From Planctomycetota bacterium (lineage in GTDB: Bacteria; Planctomycetota; UBA1135; GCA-002686595): DNA of 64,000 nt. Below are positions 14,824 to 23,851 of the stretch, one piece after another. A model generated the notes under the pieces. That model saw only the letters and a program-made list of their open reading frames with translations. It was not told the origin of the DNA and did not search any database. Position 1 is the first letter of the stretch, and every line of letters begins with the position of its first letter. Location: NCBI GenBank assembly GCA_016714045.1, contig JADJNY010000015.1, positions 806,001 through 870,000 on the forward strand, given 5' to 3'. A program made the translations under genes and the position numbers.

Positions 14824-16070
14824 ACGTGCAGTGGATTCTCGGCGGCCTCGTCTGTGCGACGCTCGGTACGACGGCGCTCGCGTTCCCGTCCGCGCAAGAC
14901 AAGGACGAACGCAAGGCCTGGGTCGTGCGCGCGGAGAAGATCTACACGTCGACCGGCCGCGCCATCGACAAGGGCACGATCACCGTCAACAACGGCAAGA
15001 TCAGCTCGGTCACGACCGCGAGCGACGTCTCCGACTCCACGTCCGAGCTCAAGGTCTACGCCGTGACGGCGGGTCTCGTCGACGCCAGCGCGCGCATCGG
15101 TGTATCGATGGAGTCCGTCGAACAGTCGCGTGAGGTCGCGCCCGAGATGCGCGTCGCCAACGCGATCGATCTGCACTCGCCGGAGTGGGACCGCCAGGTC
15201 GCATGCGGGGTCACGACCGTGCTCGTCAACCCGCCGGACTACGACGTCGTCGGCGGACTGGGCATCGTGCTGAAGACGGCCGGTGGGGAAGGCCTCGCTG
15301 CGCGCACGCTCAAGCCCGACGCGGTCTTGCGCGGCGCGATCGGCAGCCAGCCGAGCCAGAACAACCACCCGGCGTTCGGTCGCCCGACCGACTTCTACTC
15401 CCGCCGACCGACGACGCGCATGGGCGTCGAGTGGGAGTGGCGCAAGGCGTTCTGGGATACCGCCCAGTCGAAGCAGGATCCTTCGAAGGCCTTCCCGGGC
15501 ATGGAGCGGCTCGCCGACGTGCTCGAAGGCAAGCTCACGCTGTCGATCCAGGCGTGGACGACGCAGGACATCCGCACCGCCGTCTTCTTGAAGGAGGAGA
15601 TGGAGCGCGAAGGGCTCGGCAAGCCGCGGCTTTTCATCGACGCCGCCGCCGAGGCCTGGAAGGAGCCGCAGCTCCTCGCGCGTTCGAAGACGCCCGTCGT
15701 GCTCCCGCCCTTCCCCGTCGTCGGTCGTACCGAAGACGGCGCGTTCATGGCGTGGAATGTCGCGCAGCTCCTCGTCGAGCAAGGCATCCCGGTCGCGCTC
15801 AGCGCGCACGGCGCGAGTTCGTTCGAGGACCGGCTCGCGATGCAGGCCGGGTACGCGATGCGGGGCGGGCTCTCGTTCGAGAACGCGCTCCAAGCCGTGA
15901 CCATCCAGCCCGCGCGCCTGTTGGGCGTGGAGGAGCGCGTCGGCTCGATCGAAGTCGGCAAGGACGCCGACCTCGCGCTCTGGAACGGCGAGCCCTTCGA
16001 GCCCACGTCGCGCGTCGTCGGCGTCATCGTCGACGGCGTGCTGCGCGTCGATCCGCGACCCAAGAACTGA
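14820..16070 (+). CDS. Exported amidohydrolase-family protein 3, lacking the metal motif
   Basis: 416 aa, signal peptide MNVQWILGGLVCATLGTTA cleaved near residue 22. Family landmarks are KGTITVNNGKISSVTTAS, GVTTVLVNPPDYDVVGGLG and VGSIEVGKDADLALWNGEP. The metal-binding HxH is replaced by GLVDASARIGV. A conserved ALSAHGASSF occupies the position of the last barrel strand, so catalysis is doubtful. It overlaps the preceding gene by 4 bp (ATGA). It is followed by a 15-bp hairpin and then a tandem repeat. Confidence 0.8.
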   Translation: MNVQWILGGLVCATLGTTALAFPSAQDKDERKAWVVRAEKIYTSTGRAIDKGTITVNNGKISSVTTASDVSDSTSELKVYAVTAGLVDASARIGVSMESVEQSREVAPEMRVANAIDLHSPEWDRQVACGVTTVLVNPPDYDVVGGLGIVLKTAGGEGLAARTLKPDAVLRGAIGSQPSQNNHPAFGRPTDFYSRRPTTRMGVEWEWRKAFWDTAQSKQDPSKAFPGMERLADVLEGKLTLSIQAWTTQDIRTAVFLKEEMEREGLGKPRLFIDAAAEAWKEPQLLARSKTPVVLPPFPVVGRTEDGAFMAWNVAQLLVEQGIPVALSAHGASSFEDRLAMQAGYAMRGGLSFENALQAVTIQPARLLGVEERVGSIEVGKDADLALWNGEPFEPTSRVVGVIVDGVLRVDPRPKN

Positions 16071-16075
16071 ACGAC

Positions 16076-16108
16076 GCGGGCGCGAGCTCGAATCGAGCTC
16101 GCGCCCGC
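16076..16108 (+). terminator. Perfect 15-bp hairpin inside the amidohydrolase run
   Basis: Arms GCGGGCGCGAGCTCG (16076-16090) and its exact reverse complement (16094-16108), loop AAT. It starts 5 bp after a stop codon. It lacks a T-run. It may terminate or attenuate transcription and split the run into 5' (three genes) and 3' (seven genes) segments. Confidence 0.55.
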
Positions 16109-16146
16109 ACTGCTCCGCCGACCACCGACGAGACCGAGAAGACCAC

Positions 16147-16426
16147 CCCGCGAGCCCGACCCCGGCGCTCGCCCACCACCCGACCACGCCGCGCAGCGCG
16201 AACGCGCGCGGCGCACGACACCGAGAACACGACCCGACCCGACCCGCGAGCGCCCGACCCCGGCGCTCGCGCCCCCCGAACACGCCGCGCAGCGCGAACG
16301 CGCGCGGCGCACGACACCGAGAACACGACCCGACCCACCCCGCGAGCCCGACCCTGGCGCTCGCGCCCCCCCCGAACACGCCGCGCAGCGCGAACGCGCG
16401 CGGCGCACGACACCGAGAACACGACC
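16147..16426. repeat. Tandem array, 3 x 96 bp, with a hairpin in each unit
   Basis: A 50-bp core beginning CACGCCGCGCAGCGCGAACG is identical at 16185-16234, 16281-16330 and 16377-16426. The exact spacing is 96 bp. The sequence between cores is also related (CGCGAGCCCGACC...GGCGCTCGC) but more variable. Each core can fold with arms CGCCGCGC/GCGCGGCG. It fills the 400-bp gap between two amidohydrolase genes. Confidence 0.9.
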
Positions 16427-16469
16427 CCCCGACCGCGAAGTCACCCTCTTCGAGAGACGCGGAGACCCC

Positions 16470-17987
16470 ATGTCCCACCAAACGACACGCACGTTCGCCT
16501 GCACGGCCCTGACCCTCGGACTCCTCGCGCTGGCTCCCGACGCTCACGCCGGGAACGGCAAGATCGCGATCAAGGCCGGTCGGGTGATCACGATGAACGG
16601 TCCGGACATCGTGAACGGCGTGATCACGATCGAGGACGGCAAGATCACCGGCGTCAGCGCCGATGCGAAGGCTGCGTGGGATGCCGAGGTGCTCGATCAT
16701 CCCGAGCTCGTCGCGTTCCCCGGCTGGGTCGAGGCGCACTCGAACCGCGGCATGGACCGCCCGAACGAGAACGTCCCCGTGGCGCCGTTCCTCGACGTGC
16801 GCGACTCGATCGACCCGATCAGCTTCTACTTCGAGGACTCGCTGCGCGCGGGCGTGCTCACGATCAACGTGCAGCAGGGGAACGCGTGCGTGATCGGCGG
16901 CCAGGGCATGGTCGTGAAGCCCTTTGGCTTGACGATCGAGCAGATGCTCGTGAAGCAGGGCTCGGGTCTGAAGCTCGTCGCCGGTGCGCGGCCCGGACGT
17001 TCGCGCGCGACGCAGTCGCAGGAGCTCCGCAAGGCGTTCATCGACCTGCGCCAGTACCTCGAGAAGCTCGTGCAGGACAAGAAGGACGGGAAGGACTACG
17101 CGCGCCGTGAAGCGCTCTTCCAGGGCAAGGACCTCGAGAAGGAAGAGAACAAGAACGGCCGCGCGCTCGACAGCAAGGCGACGTGGAAGGTGCCGGGCCT
17201 CGAGATGATCCCGCGCGGCGAGATCGACGATCAGAAGGAGCCGCTCCTGCGCCTCGTCGAAGGCAAGCTGCCCGCGTTCTTCTACTGCGACTCCGGCTCG
17301 TCCGTGAGCCTCGCGCTCGACGTCGCGCGCACGAACGGGTTCCTCGCGAACACGGTGCTCGTGCTCGAAGGCGACTCGTGGAAGGCCGCCGACGTGATCG
17401 CGGAAGCGGGCGTGCCCGTCGTGCTCTCGCCCAACCTGACGTGGGTCGAGCGCGACCCGCTGACCGGCAAGGAGACCGAGACCTTCGTGCCGAAGGTGTT
17501 CCAGGACAAGAAGGTGCGCTTCGCGCTCCAGTCGCAGAACCCGAGCGCTCAGTCGCTGTGGTTCCAGGCCGCGCAGTGCGTTGCGAACGGCCTCGACCGC
17601 AAGGCCGCGATGGAGGCCGCGACGCGCACGCCCGCGGAGATCCTCCGGCTCGGCAAGCGCGTCGGCTCGTTCGAGGCTGGCCGGGACGGCAACGTCGTAC
17701 TGATGAGCGGAGATCCGCTCAGCGTGACGAGCACCGTCCAGTACGTCGTGCTCGCCGGCAACCTCGTCTACGACCGTTCGAAGGACGTGCGCATGAAGCA
17801 CCTCATGAACGGCGTCGAACCGAACAACACGTCGCCCGGCGGCGCGTTCGTCGACGGCAGCTCGCACCCGTGCAACGACCCGCCGAAGTCCGACGAAAAG
17901 GCGAAGACGGACAAGGGCGAGAAGACGCCCGAAGAGAAGCCGCACGACGATCACGACGGCCACAAGGACGAGCCCAAGAAGGACTGA
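16470..17987 (+). CDS. Exported amidohydrolase-family protein 4, HxH lost
   Basis: 505 aa, signal peptide MSHQTTRTFACTALTLGLLA cleaved after DAHA (about residue 27). Landmarks: NGVITIEDGKITGVSADAK, GQGMVVKPFGLTI, GKRVGSFEAGRDGNVVLMSG. The first metal motif reads VEAHSNRGMD, so only one of the two histidines remains. A charged helical insert (DKKDGKDYARREALFQGKDL) lies near residue 205. The C-terminal 50 residues are Lys/Asp/Glu-rich with a His/Asp tail (KPHDDHDGHKDEPKKD) that might bind metal. 3 bp separate it from the next gene. Confidence 0.8.
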   Translation: MSHQTTRTFACTALTLGLLALAPDAHAGNGKIAIKAGRVITMNGPDIVNGVITIEDGKITGVSADAKAAWDAEVLDHPELVAFPGWVEAHSNRGMDRPNENVPVAPFLDVRDSIDPISFYFEDSLRAGVLTINVQQGNACVIGGQGMVVKPFGLTIEQMLVKQGSGLKLVAGARPGRSRATQSQELRKAFIDLRQYLEKLVQDKKDGKDYARREALFQGKDLEKEENKNGRALDSKATWKVPGLEMIPRGEIDDQKEPLLRLVEGKLPAFFYCDSGSSVSLALDVARTNGFLANTVLVLEGDSWKAADVIAEAGVPVVLSPNLTWVERDPLTGKETETFVPKVFQDKKVRFALQSQNPSAQSLWFQAAQCVANGLDRKAAMEAATRTPAEILRLGKRVGSFEAGRDGNVVLMSGDPLSVTSTVQYVVLAGNLVYDRSKDVRMKHLMNGVEPNNTSPGGAFVDGSSHPCNDPPKSDEKAKTDKGEKTPEEKPHDDHDGHKDEPKKD

Positions 17988-17990
17988 GCG

Positions 17991-20909
17991 ATGAAGGCCA
18001 TCGAGCTCCTCATTCCCGGCGCGATCGCCGGAGCGGTCGCGCTCACCCTCGCGGTGGGCCCTGCGACGCGCGCCGCGGCGACGAACTCTTCGCCGTGGAC
18101 GACCCGGTCCGGCGAAATCGTCGCCGTGCAGGCCGGGACCATCCTCCCCGTGTCGGGTGAAGCGATCCGCGGCGGCGGCGTCCTGATCCTCGACGGCGAG
18201 CGCGTCGTCGCGGTCGGCAAGGACCTCGCGATCCCCGCGGGCGCGCGCGTCGTCGACTACGGCGCCGACGCCGTCCTGGTCCCCGGTCTGGTCGCGGCGG
18301 ACAGCACGTACGGCCTTCCGCGTCCGGGCGAGCGCACCGCGGACCCGACGCTGCGCGCCATCGACGCCTTCGACCCCTACGCGAACTTCGTGTTCGCGCT
18401 GCAGGAGGGCGTCACGACGGCCTACCTGCCTCCGGCGCGCGGGCGCCTGATCGCCGGTGTCGGAGCCGTGGTCAAGCTCGCGGGACGCGACGAAGCGCGG
18501 CGCGTGCTCAGCGACGCGAACCAGCTCCACGGCGCGGTGAGCAGCGAAGCGCGCAGCACGCCGGGCTACTGGAAGCCGCCGATCCCCGCCACGGTCGACG
18601 TGGGCATGGGCGTCGAGCAGCAGCAGCTCCCGCGCTCGCTCATGGGCGCGATCGTCGCGCTCCAGGAGCTCATGGCCCTCGCGCGCGGCGGCGAGGACAA
18701 CGGCGAGTACGGCCCCGACGCGGGTCCCGCGCTGCGCGAGCTCGTCGAGAAGCGGATGCCTTGGCGCATGGGCGCCACGAGCGCGGAGGAGATCCGCGCG
18801 CTGCTCGCGTTCTTCGGCGAGCAGAAGGTCCCGCTCGTGATCGACGGCGCGAACGGCGCCGGCTCCGTCGCGGAGGAGATCAAGAAGTCCGGCGCCAGCG
18901 TCATCGTCGAGGCGCCGTTCACGCCCAACAACCCGGGCCGGACGCTCGGCAAGGAGCGCGACGCGCGTTGGCCCGAGTACGACACCGCGTCGAAGCTCGC
19001 GGCCGCGGGTGTGCGCTTCGCGATCACGCCTTCGAACAACGTCTCCGCCACGGATCTGCGCTTCGCCGCCGGCCTGATGTCGCGCGGCGGGCTCGACCGG
19101 GACGCGGCGCTGCGCGCGATCACGCTCTCGGCGGCCGAGATCCTCGGCGTCGCGGAGCGCGTCGGCAGCCTCGCGCCCGGCAAGGACGCGGACTTCGTCG
19201 TGTTCAACGGCCACCCGCTCGACCTCGGCAGCGCCGTCGTCTCGACCTGGGTCGATGGCGAGGTCACGTTCGAGGCCTACGAGTCGTCCGCGGTCGTCGT
19301 CGACGTCGAGGAGCTCTACCTCGGCGACGGCGAAGTCCTGTCGCCCGGCCAGGTGCTGCTCGTCGATGGCAAGATCGCCGAGGTCGGCCGCAAGGTCGGC
19401 CGGCCTTCGGGCGCGCGCACGGTCCGCGGCAAGGCCGCGATGCCGGGCATGATCGACGCGCTCGGGCATCTCGGGCTCGAGGGTTCGTCGCGCGTCCCGC
19501 CGACGCGCTTCGAGCTCAAGCGGCTCGTCGAGCCCGCGGACCTGACGGACACCCGCGTCGCGAAGAGCGGCGTGACGACGGTCGTGATGGCCCCGCGCGG
19601 CGTGAGCCGCAGCGGCGCGCCGATGCTCGCGTACAAGCCCGCCGGCACGGACGTCGACGCGATGGTCGTCGCCGACCCCGTGGGCCTGCGCTACCAGTGG
19701 ACGGAACGCAACCGTTCGCAGTCCGGCCAGGCTCTGCGCGAGACGCTCGCGAAGGCCGTCGAGTACGACAAGAAGTGGCAGGAGTACGAGAAGAAGAAGG
19801 CGAGCTGGACTCCGCCCAAGGAAGACGCCTCCGCGCCGAAGGACGGCGAGAAGGCCGACGGCGAGAAGAAGGACGGCGACGCCAAGAAGGACGGCGAGGG
19901 CGAGAAGAAGGACGACGCCAAGTCCGAGGACAAGAAGGACGACGAGAAGGGCGGCAAGAAGAAGAAGGGCGAGGAGAAGCCCAAGCCCGTCACCGGCGAA
20001 TGGGTGACGAAGGTCACGCTGCCGCCGCACCCCGAAGCGCGCCTGCGCCTCTACCTGAAGGAAGAGGAAGACGGCTCGATTCGCGGCACGCTGCGCTGCG
20101 CGGTCCTGTCCGACGAACTCGTCGACGTCACCGGCAAGCGCGTCGAGAAGAAGGTCACGCTCGAGGGCACGGGCACGAAGGGCCCGATCGCGCTCGATGC
20201 GGACGAAGTCGACGGCAAGCTCAAGGGCAAGCTCGACCTCGCCGGCACGAAGCTCGACGTCGACATCCCGCAGACCTCGACCGAGTACGAAGTCGCGGCG
20301 CGGCCCGAGAAGCGCAAGCCGAAGGACGAGCCCAAGAAGGAGATCAAGGGCGAGCCCAAGGCGCCCGGCGTCGACCCCGAGCTCGAGCCCCTGCGTCGCG
20401 CGATGCGCGGCGAGGGGGGCATCGTCGTGCAGGTAGAGCGCGACGACGAGCGCAAGGCGTGCGTCGACGCGTTCGCGCAGGCCGGCATCAAGCCGATCCT
20501 GTACGGCGCGACGGACGCGTGGAAGGTGCTCGACGACCTGAAGGGCCGCGTCGCCGGCGTGCTGCTGACGCAGCGCGTCGTCGAGCTCGATCCGGAGCAG
20601 GGCGCGAAGAAGCGCAACCGCTACCAGGAGCTCGTCAACGCCGGCATCCCCGTCGCGTTCCACAGCGCGGCCGAGGAAGGCGCCGCGGACCTGCCGCTGC
20701 TCGCCGCGTACGCCGTCTCGCAGGGGATGAGCCCCGAAGCGGCGCTGCGCGCGCTCACGAGCGACGCGGCGCGCATGTTCGGCATCGCAGACCGCGTCGG
20801 GATCCTCGGACCTGGCCGGGATGCCGACCTCGTGTTGCTCGACGGCAGCCCGCTCGATCCGTCGAGCTCCGTGCTGCGCGTCTGGGTGCAGGGGCGCGAG
20901 GTGCGCTGA
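17991..20909 (+). CDS. Exported double amidohydrolase-domain protein, metal motifs lost
   Basis: 972 aa with an N-terminal signal or anchor (LLIPGAIAGAVALTLAVGPA). Domain 1 (about 45-420) has GGVLILDGERVVAVGKDL and VGSLAPGKDADFVVFNGHPL. Domain 2 (about 425-970) has DGEVLSPGQVLLVDGKIAEV and VGILGPGRDADLVLLDGSPL. A Lys/Asp/Glu-rich low-complexity stretch of about 60 residues (about 600-660) splits domain 2. The metal HxH is missing in both (LVAADSTYGL; MIDALGHLGLEG). Nearly twice the length of its neighbours, so it looks like a tandem fusion. Likely a scaffold or non-catalytic paralogue. Confidence 0.8.
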   Translation: MKAIELLIPGAIAGAVALTLAVGPATRAAATNSSPWTTRSGEIVAVQAGTILPVSGEAIRGGGVLILDGERVVAVGKDLAIPAGARVVDYGADAVLVPGLVAADSTYGLPRPGERTADPTLRAIDAFDPYANFVFALQEGVTTAYLPPARGRLIAGVGAVVKLAGRDEARRVLSDANQLHGAVSSEARSTPGYWKPPIPATVDVGMGVEQQQLPRSLMGAIVALQELMALARGGEDNGEYGPDAGPALRELVEKRMPWRMGATSAEEIRALLAFFGEQKVPLVIDGANGAGSVAEEIKKSGASVIVEAPFTPNNPGRTLGKERDARWPEYDTASKLAAAGVRFAITPSNNVSATDLRFAAGLMSRGGLDRDAALRAITLSAAEILGVAERVGSLAPGKDADFVVFNGHPLDLGSAVVSTWVDGEVTFEAYESSAVVVDVEELYLGDGEVLSPGQVLLVDGKIAEVGRKVGRPSGARTVRGKAAMPGMIDALGHLGLEGSSRVPPTRFELKRLVEPADLTDTRVAKSGVTTVVMAPRGVSRSGAPMLAYKPAGTDVDAMVVADPVGLRYQWTERNRSQSGQALRETLAKAVEYDKKWQEYEKKKASWTPPKEDASAPKDGEKADGEKKDGDAKKDGEGEKKDDAKSEDKKDDEKGGKKKKGEEKPKPVTGEWVTKVTLPPHPEARLRLYLKEEEDGSIRGTLRCAVLSDELVDVTGKRVEKKVTLEGTGTKGPIALDADEVDGKLKGKLDLAGTKLDVDIPQTSTEYEVAARPEKRKPKDEPKKEIKGEPKAPGVDPELEPLRRAMRGEGGIVVQVERDDERKACVDAFAQAGIKPILYGATDAWKVLDDLKGRVAGVLLTQRVVELDPEQGAKKRNRYQELVNAGIPVAFHSAAEEGAADLPLLAAYAVSQGMSPEAALRALTSDAARMFGIADRVGILGPGRDADLVLLDGSPLDPSSSVLRVWVQGREVR

Positions 20910-20912
20910 GCG

Positions 20913-22397
20913 ATGACGTCCGGCGGACAGGACCCGAGGGAGCCGCGCGCGCCGCAAGGCGCGGGCGCCGAGCCTCTGTCGAAGCGCGCCGCGATCGGCG
21001 CCGCGGGCGGGCTCGTGCTCGCCGCGGCGGCGTTCGGCGTGCTCTCGATGACCGCGCCGCCGGAGTCGTCGTCGGAGAACGCTCGTGGCGGGCCGACGCT
21101 CGCATTGCTCGCCGCGCCCGCGCCGTCCGCTCCGATGCCGCGCGCGTGGTGGGATGCCTATGCCGCGGAGCCCGCGCAAGCGCCCACGACCGCGTCGAAG
21201 AGCGCCGCGCCGTCGCGCAAGCTCGCGATCCTCGCGCTCAAGGCCGCGGTGGTCGGTCCGGAAGGCCGTGACGTCGTCGACGACGCCGTCGTGCTCGTCA
21301 GCGACGGCAAGATCGAAGCGATCGGCCCGCGCGCCTCGACCGCGATCCCCGCGGGCTACGAGGTCCTCGATCGCAGCGACAAGTGGATCACGCCGGGCTT
21401 CGTCGACCTGCACTGCCACATCGCGGGCAAGAGCTTCCTCGTCAACGACATCAACGACATGGTGTACCTGACGAACCCGGAGCTGCGCGCGAGCTCCGTG
21501 GTCGAGCCCGACAACCCGAACCTGCGGCGCGCGATCGGCGGCGGCGTCACGAGCGTGCTCTTCATCCCCGGTTCGGGCACGAACATGGGCGGGCAGGGCG
21601 TCCTGCTGAAGACGGGCCTCGAGCACTTCGAGGAGATGCGCATCCGCGACCCCGGCTCGCTGAAGCTCGCGCAGGCGGGCAACCCCGAGCGCTGGGCGAT
21701 CAACCCCGGCCGCTCGTTCATGAACTGGAACACGCGCAACACGTTCGCGCGCGGCTTGACGCACGCGAAGCTGCGCAAGGCGGACCCGAAGCTCCCGCGC
21801 AACATCCAGTGGGACGTGTTCGGCCCGCTCGCGGACAAGACGACGCAGGTCTCGACGCACACGCAGATCTACCAGGTCGTGCTGATGACGCTGACGATGG
21901 TGCGCCAGGGCTTCGGCCTCGACGTCTACATCGACCACGGCGAGTGGTTCGGCAGCAAACTCGCCGGCATTGCGCAGGAAATCGGCGCGGGTGCGATCAT
22001 CGGCCCGCGCGAGATCGACCGGTTCACGCCCGGCTTCTCGATCGACACGGACGGTCAGATCCAGGGCATCGCGGCCCAGTACCAGAAGAACGGGCACAAG
22101 GAGATCGGCTTCAACACGGACTCGCCGGTCATCCCGCAGGAAGAGCTGCACGTGCAGGCCGCGACCGCGTGCCGATTCGGGTTCGACGGGACGCGCATGG
22201 ACGCGCTCCGCGGCCTGACGATCGTGCCCGCGAAGACCGCGGGGATCGCGGGCCGCGTGGGGAGCCTCGCGCCCGGCAAGGACGCCGACCTGCTCGTCTG
22301 CGACGGCGACCCGGTCGACCCGCGGACGACGATCGAGGCCGTCTTCATCGAAGGTCGCTCGGTCTACGACATGCGGACGGAGGAACGCAGATGGTGA
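20913..22397 (+). CDS. Membrane-anchored amidohydrolase with intact metal site
   Basis: 494 aa. An N-terminal anchor at about residues 28-50 (IGAAGGLVLAAAAFGVL) follows a charged cytoplasmic stretch. All catalytic landmarks of an imidazolonepropionase-like amidohydrolase are present: FVDLHCHIAG (HxH), QVSTHTQIYQ, YIDHGEW and the final Asp in GFNTDSPV. The C-terminal VGSLAPGKDADLLVCDGDPV completes the beta-sandwich. It should be a metal-dependent hydrolase acting outside the cytoplasm; the substrate is unknown. Strongly similar throughout to the next gene, so the pair arose by duplication. The next ORF overlaps by 7 bp. Confidence 0.88.
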   Translation: MTSGGQDPREPRAPQGAGAEPLSKRAAIGAAGGLVLAAAAFGVLSMTAPPESSSENARGGPTLALLAAPAPSAPMPRAWWDAYAAEPAQAPTTASKSAAPSRKLAILALKAAVVGPEGRDVVDDAVVLVSDGKIEAIGPRASTAIPAGYEVLDRSDKWITPGFVDLHCHIAGKSFLVNDINDMVYLTNPELRASSVVEPDNPNLRRAIGGGVTSVLFIPGSGTNMGGQGVLLKTGLEHFEEMRIRDPGSLKLAQAGNPERWAINPGRSFMNWNTRNTFARGLTHAKLRKADPKLPRNIQWDVFGPLADKTTQVSTHTQIYQVVLMTLTMVRQGFGLDVYIDHGEWFGSKLAGIAQEIGAGAIIGPREIDRFTPGFSIDTDGQIQGIAAQYQKNGHKEIGFNTDSPVIPQEELHVQAATACRFGFDGTRMDALRGLTIVPAKTAGIAGRVGSLAPGKDADLLVCDGDPVDPRTTIEAVFIEGRSVYDMRTEERRW

Positions 22398-23851
22398 GGG
22401 ACGTTCGGATGCACACGAGCGAAGGTTTCACCCCCGGACTTCGAGGCCCTGGGTCCGGTTCGACCGCGACACGCGAGCTCACGACCATCGTTCGCGCGGC
22501 TCGACGCTCTGGACGCGTCGCCACGACGGCGAAGGCGCTCGCGGCGTTCGCACTGGTGCTCGCGACGAGCAGCGACGCGCTCGCCCAGCGCTCGCTCGAC
22601 GCGCAGAACCGCGTCGTGCAGTCGAACCTGCCGCCCGCGGCGGGCGAGCGCGGCGGCCCGGGCCTCGCGATCAAGGCGAAGAAGATCCTGACCGTTCCCT
22701 ACGAGGGCGAGCAGTTCGTCGACAACGCGGTGCTCGTCGTGAAGGACGGCAAGATCGAGGCGGTCGGCCCCGCGCGCACGACGCCGATCCCCGCCGGCTA
22801 CCAGGTCCTCGACGTCGGCGACCACTGGCTCATGCCGGGCTTCGTCGACCTGCACAGCCACGTCGGCGGCACGTTCGACATCAACGACACGGTCTACCTG
22901 ACGAACCCGGGCCTGCGCGTGCAGACGTCGGTCGTGCCCGCGAACGAGATGTTCAAGGTCGCGGTCGCGGGCGGCGTCACGAGCGTGCTCTACATCCCGG
23001 GCTCGGGCGTGAACTGCGGCGGGCAGGGCATCCTGCTCAAGACGGGCCTCGAGCACTTCGAGGAAGCCCGCATCCGCATGCCCGGCTCGCTCAAGATCGC
23101 GCAGGCGGGCAACCCGGAGGGCTGGACCGTCGGCGTGGGCCGTTCGCTGATGAACTGGAACACGCGCGACATGCTGAAGCGCGGAAAGGCCTACGCCCTG
23201 CGCTGGAAGGCCTTCGAGGAAGGCAGGGGCGAGAAGCCCGAGCGCGACCTCGAGCACGACGTCTTCCGCGACCTCGAAGCGCACCGCACGCAGATCTCGA
23301 CGCACACGCAGATGTACCAGGTCGTCATGACGACGATCACGATGCTGTCGCGAGAGTTCGGCTTCAGCGTCTACATCGACCACGGCGAGATGGCGGGCTA
23401 CAAGGCGTCGGAGCTCGCGCAAGAGAACAACGTCAACGCGATCGTCGGTCCGCGCGAGATCGAGATCCCGACGCGCCAGTTCATCCAGTGGACGGGCTCG
23501 AACCCCGAAGCGATCCTCGGCATCGCGGCGGAGTACAGGAAGCGCGGCATGAAGGACGTCGGCTTCAACACGGACGCGCCGGTCGTGCCGCAGGAAGAGC
23601 TGCTCGTCCAGGCGACGACCGCCGCGCGCTACGGCTTCCCGACGCGCGACCTCGACACCGTGCGCGGCCTGACGATCATCCCGGCGCGGACCGCGGGCAT
23701 CTCGGATCGCGTGGGTTGCCTGCAGCCCGGCCGCGATGCGGACGTGCTGGTGATCGTCGGCGACCCCGCGGACCCGCGCTGCGCCGTCGACACGGTCTTC
23801 ATCGAGGGCAAGAAGGTCTACGACACGGCCCTGGAGCGGAGGCGCTGGTGA
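22391..23851 (+). CDS. Exported amidohydrolase with intact metal site (paralogue)
   Basis: 486 aa from the ATG at 22391. A second ATG at 22409 would shorten the leader. The long N-region ends in a hydrophobic segment (AKALAAFALVLATSSDALAQ), so export is likely. Catalytic motifs FVDLHSHVGG, QISTHTQMYQ, YIDHGEM and GFNTDAPVVP are complete. Family end motif DRVGCLQPGRDADVLVIVG. About 60 percent of visible segments match the upstream gene. Stop and next start overlap by 4 bp (GTGA). Confidence 0.88.
   Translation: MVRDVRMHTSEGFTPGLRGPGSGSTATRELTTIVRAARRSGRVATTAKALAAFALVLATSSDALAQRSLDAQNRVVQSNLPPAAGERGGPGLAIKAKKILTVPYEGEQFVDNAVLVVKDGKIEAVGPARTTPIPAGYQVLDVGDHWLMPGFVDLHSHVGGTFDINDTVYLTNPGLRVQTSVVPANEMFKVAVAGGVTSVLYIPGSGVNCGGQGILLKTGLEHFEEARIRMPGSLKIAQAGNPEGWTVGVGRSLMNWNTRDMLKRGKAYALRWKAFEEGRGEKPERDLEHDVFRDLEAHRTQISTHTQMYQVVMTTITMLSREFGFSVYIDHGEMAGYKASELAQENNVNAIVGPREIEIPTRQFIQWTGSNPEAILGIAAEYRKRGMKDVGFNTDAPVVPQEELLVQATTAARYGFPTRDLDTVRGLTIIPARTAGISDRVGCLQPGRDADVLVIVGDPADPRCAVDTVFIEGKKVYDTALERRRW

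Noticed and set aside
14802..22151. A 2449-codon open frame on the minus strand across the amidohydrolase run
   Set aside because: It is the antisense shadow of well-supported plus-strand genes in very GC-rich DNA; its protein is Arg/Ala/Asp-rich low complexity.
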